NCBI RefSeq assembly: GCF_020360975.1
Contig: NW_025408669.1
Location: forward strand, 1,984,001-2,048,000
Reading direction: 5' to 3'
DNA: 64,000 bases
From: Hirsutella rhossiliensis
Lineage: Eukaryota; Ascomycota; Sordariomycetes; Hypocreales; Ophiocordycipitaceae
The notes beneath the pieces were generated by a model that saw nothing but the letters and a program-made list of their open reading frames with translations, did no database searches and had not been told where the DNA came from. The translations under genes and the position numbers were made by a program. Position 1 is the first letter of the stretch. Each line of letters starts with the position of its first letter. Shown here one piece after another: positions 63,101-64,000 of the stretch.

Positions 63101-63950
63101 CGGATCGCTCTCCTCGGATGCAGCGGTCGGTTATGGCTATGCCATCCATCTGGATGGGCAAACCGTCCTAAGTGGCTGCGGCCGACTTGGGCCCGCTGAG
63201 GTTTTTGATGCGGAAGCGAAAGGCGCGCTCGAGGGCCTGCGCGCTGCCCTAAGCCTCCCACGATCGCAGAGGGTAGTCGTTTGTCTCGACAACATCGCGG
63301 CGGCAACATGCCTCAGAGGCATGCCGGCAGACTCCTCCCAGGATGTCTTCCTCGAGTTCCAGGCCCTGGCCACAGCACACGGTGCCACGGAGGTCCGCTG
63401 GATCCCCGGCCACACCAGCATCCCAGGCAACGAGCAGGCCGATGCCTTAGCGAAAGCAGGAACCTCTCAACCCGAGCCCGCAGGCGCTGTCCCGACACTG
63501 GCATATCTGCGCAGGGCTGCTAGGCAGCAGCCTGTGCGCATTTAAAGCCTGGTGGGAAGCCTCCGCACCCGAACAGTACAAGCCACTGCACCTTAAGCCG
63601 ACGACCGGCTGCCCCCTGGAGCTCAAACTCCCCCGACCGCTTCTCCACCACCTGCTTGCAGCCAGAACCCGTCACGGGGACTTTGCCGACTACCACGAGA
63701 GGTTCAACCACGACGATGCGCGACTGACGTGCTCATGTGGCCGACGAAAAGAGCCAAACCATGTCTTTTATTGCCGAAAGATCGAGCCGCGGCATCGGAT
63801 GAGGCTGACGCCTCACCTACTGCAGCAGTCAATCGCGCAATAGGCAGAGACTTCGACAGGTTCGTCAAGCTGGCGAAGGCGTCCTCCTTCTTTGAATGGG
63901 CTTGCCTCGCCACTAGGCGGCTGCATCACACCTTTCCTCACCTCTTCCTT
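60190..63950 (+). pseudogene. LINE ORF2 remnant: endonuclease, reverse transcriptase, RNase H
   Basis: Endonuclease at about 60230-60900 in one frame, with RVFQANVGK, LLQEPW, VAGDFNAKHSSW and TSSDHF, so the metal and catalytic residues are retained. Reverse transcriptase at about 61080-62680 is split over five or more frames: TGNTSPGPDSI, PRAWRPIS, QQAGALPKRSAVD, VTMDIQ, CGLPQGSPVSP and the catalytic YADD (62183-62194). RNase H at about 63080-63470 reads VVYSDGSL, DAEAKGAL, CLDNIAA and GNEQADALAK, with all acidic residues. The C-terminal end carries CSCGRRKEPNHVFYCRK and, after one more shift, DFDRFVKLAKASSFFEWA. Broken by indels and stops, so no complete polyprotein is encoded. Confidence 0.9.
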
Positions 63951-64000
63951 TGTTCAAATCCCCCCCGGATTCGGCCAGGCAGAGGGTGCTGCAACACCCT

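Larger units (their letters stand above)
58500..64000 (+). mobile_element. Tad-like (I superfamily) LINE retrotransposon, decayed, 3' end at the window edge
   Basis: The order is gag-like protein with CCHC knuckles, then apurinic-type endonuclease, reverse transcriptase and RNase H, the structure of fungal Tad1 and I-type LINEs. The frame must change at about 58620, 59290, 59435, 59625, 59875, 61080, 61340, 61735, 61930, 62160, 62400 and several later points, so both proteins are broken and the copy cannot be autonomous as read. Catalytic motifs remain recognisable. Base composition stays close to the host genes, with no obvious AT-enriched RIP pattern. The element lies directly behind an F-box-like gene. 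The window ends in or just after its 3' UTR. Confidence 0.9.

Overview
This window is nuclear DNA of a filamentous ascomycete, most likely a Sordariomycete and probably of the order Hypocreales. The reasons are short introns (50-85 nt) with GTRNGT donors and CTRAC/CTGAC branch sites, GC-rich coding sequence, a HET-domain gene, a Zn2Cys6 regulator, a conidiation-type homeobox gene and a Tad-like LINE. The order is an inference from protein resemblance and is not proven. I found no rRNA, tRNA or CRISPR.

Left part (1-12.2 kb) is compact and housekeeping: a mitochondrial m-AAA protease (+), a BOR1/SLC4-type anion transporter (+), the replication-fork protection protein Tof1/Timeless (-) and, divergent from it across a 306-bp promoter carrying MCB-like ACGCGN boxes, a mitochondrial 3-hydroxyacyl-CoA dehydrogenase (+).

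Middle-left (12.2-31 kb) is regulatory and gene-poor. A 6.6-kb stretch without recognisable genes lies upstream of a homeobox factor resembling HTF1/MoHOX2 (+). A 3-kb spacer with a diverged tandem repeat leads to Mediator subunit Med19/Rox3 (+), which looks short at its C terminus. Tail-to-tail with it is a six-exon Zn2Cys6 factor (-) whose first intron appears to be GC-AG. A further 3.3 kb upstream of that factor holds no gene I recognise.

Middle-right (31-44 kb): a Ser/Thr-rich single-pass membrane protein (-), an alpha/beta-hydrolase (+), a very GC-rich HET-domain protein (-) and a degenerate AMP-binding (adenylate-forming-like) protein (-).

Right part (44-58.2 kb): DEAD-box helicase Ded1 (-), proteasome subunit beta-4/Pre1 (-) with a start codon apparently split by an intron, U3 snoRNP WD40 protein Rrp9 (+), a Ulp2-type SUMO protease (+) with an unresolved 5' end, and an F-box-like protein (+).

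The last 5.5 kb (about 58.5 kb to the end) is a nearly full-length Tad/I-type LINE with gag zinc knuckles, endonuclease, reverse transcriptase and RNase H. It is broken by at least ten frame changes but keeps its catalytic motifs.

I did not find a clearly new multi-gene system. The best second-look items are the split start codon of PRE1, the shortened Med19, the AMP-binding protein without its canonical nucleotide loop, the 6.6-kb gene-free region before the homeobox gene, and the frameshift-riddled LINE that does not look AT-enriched.
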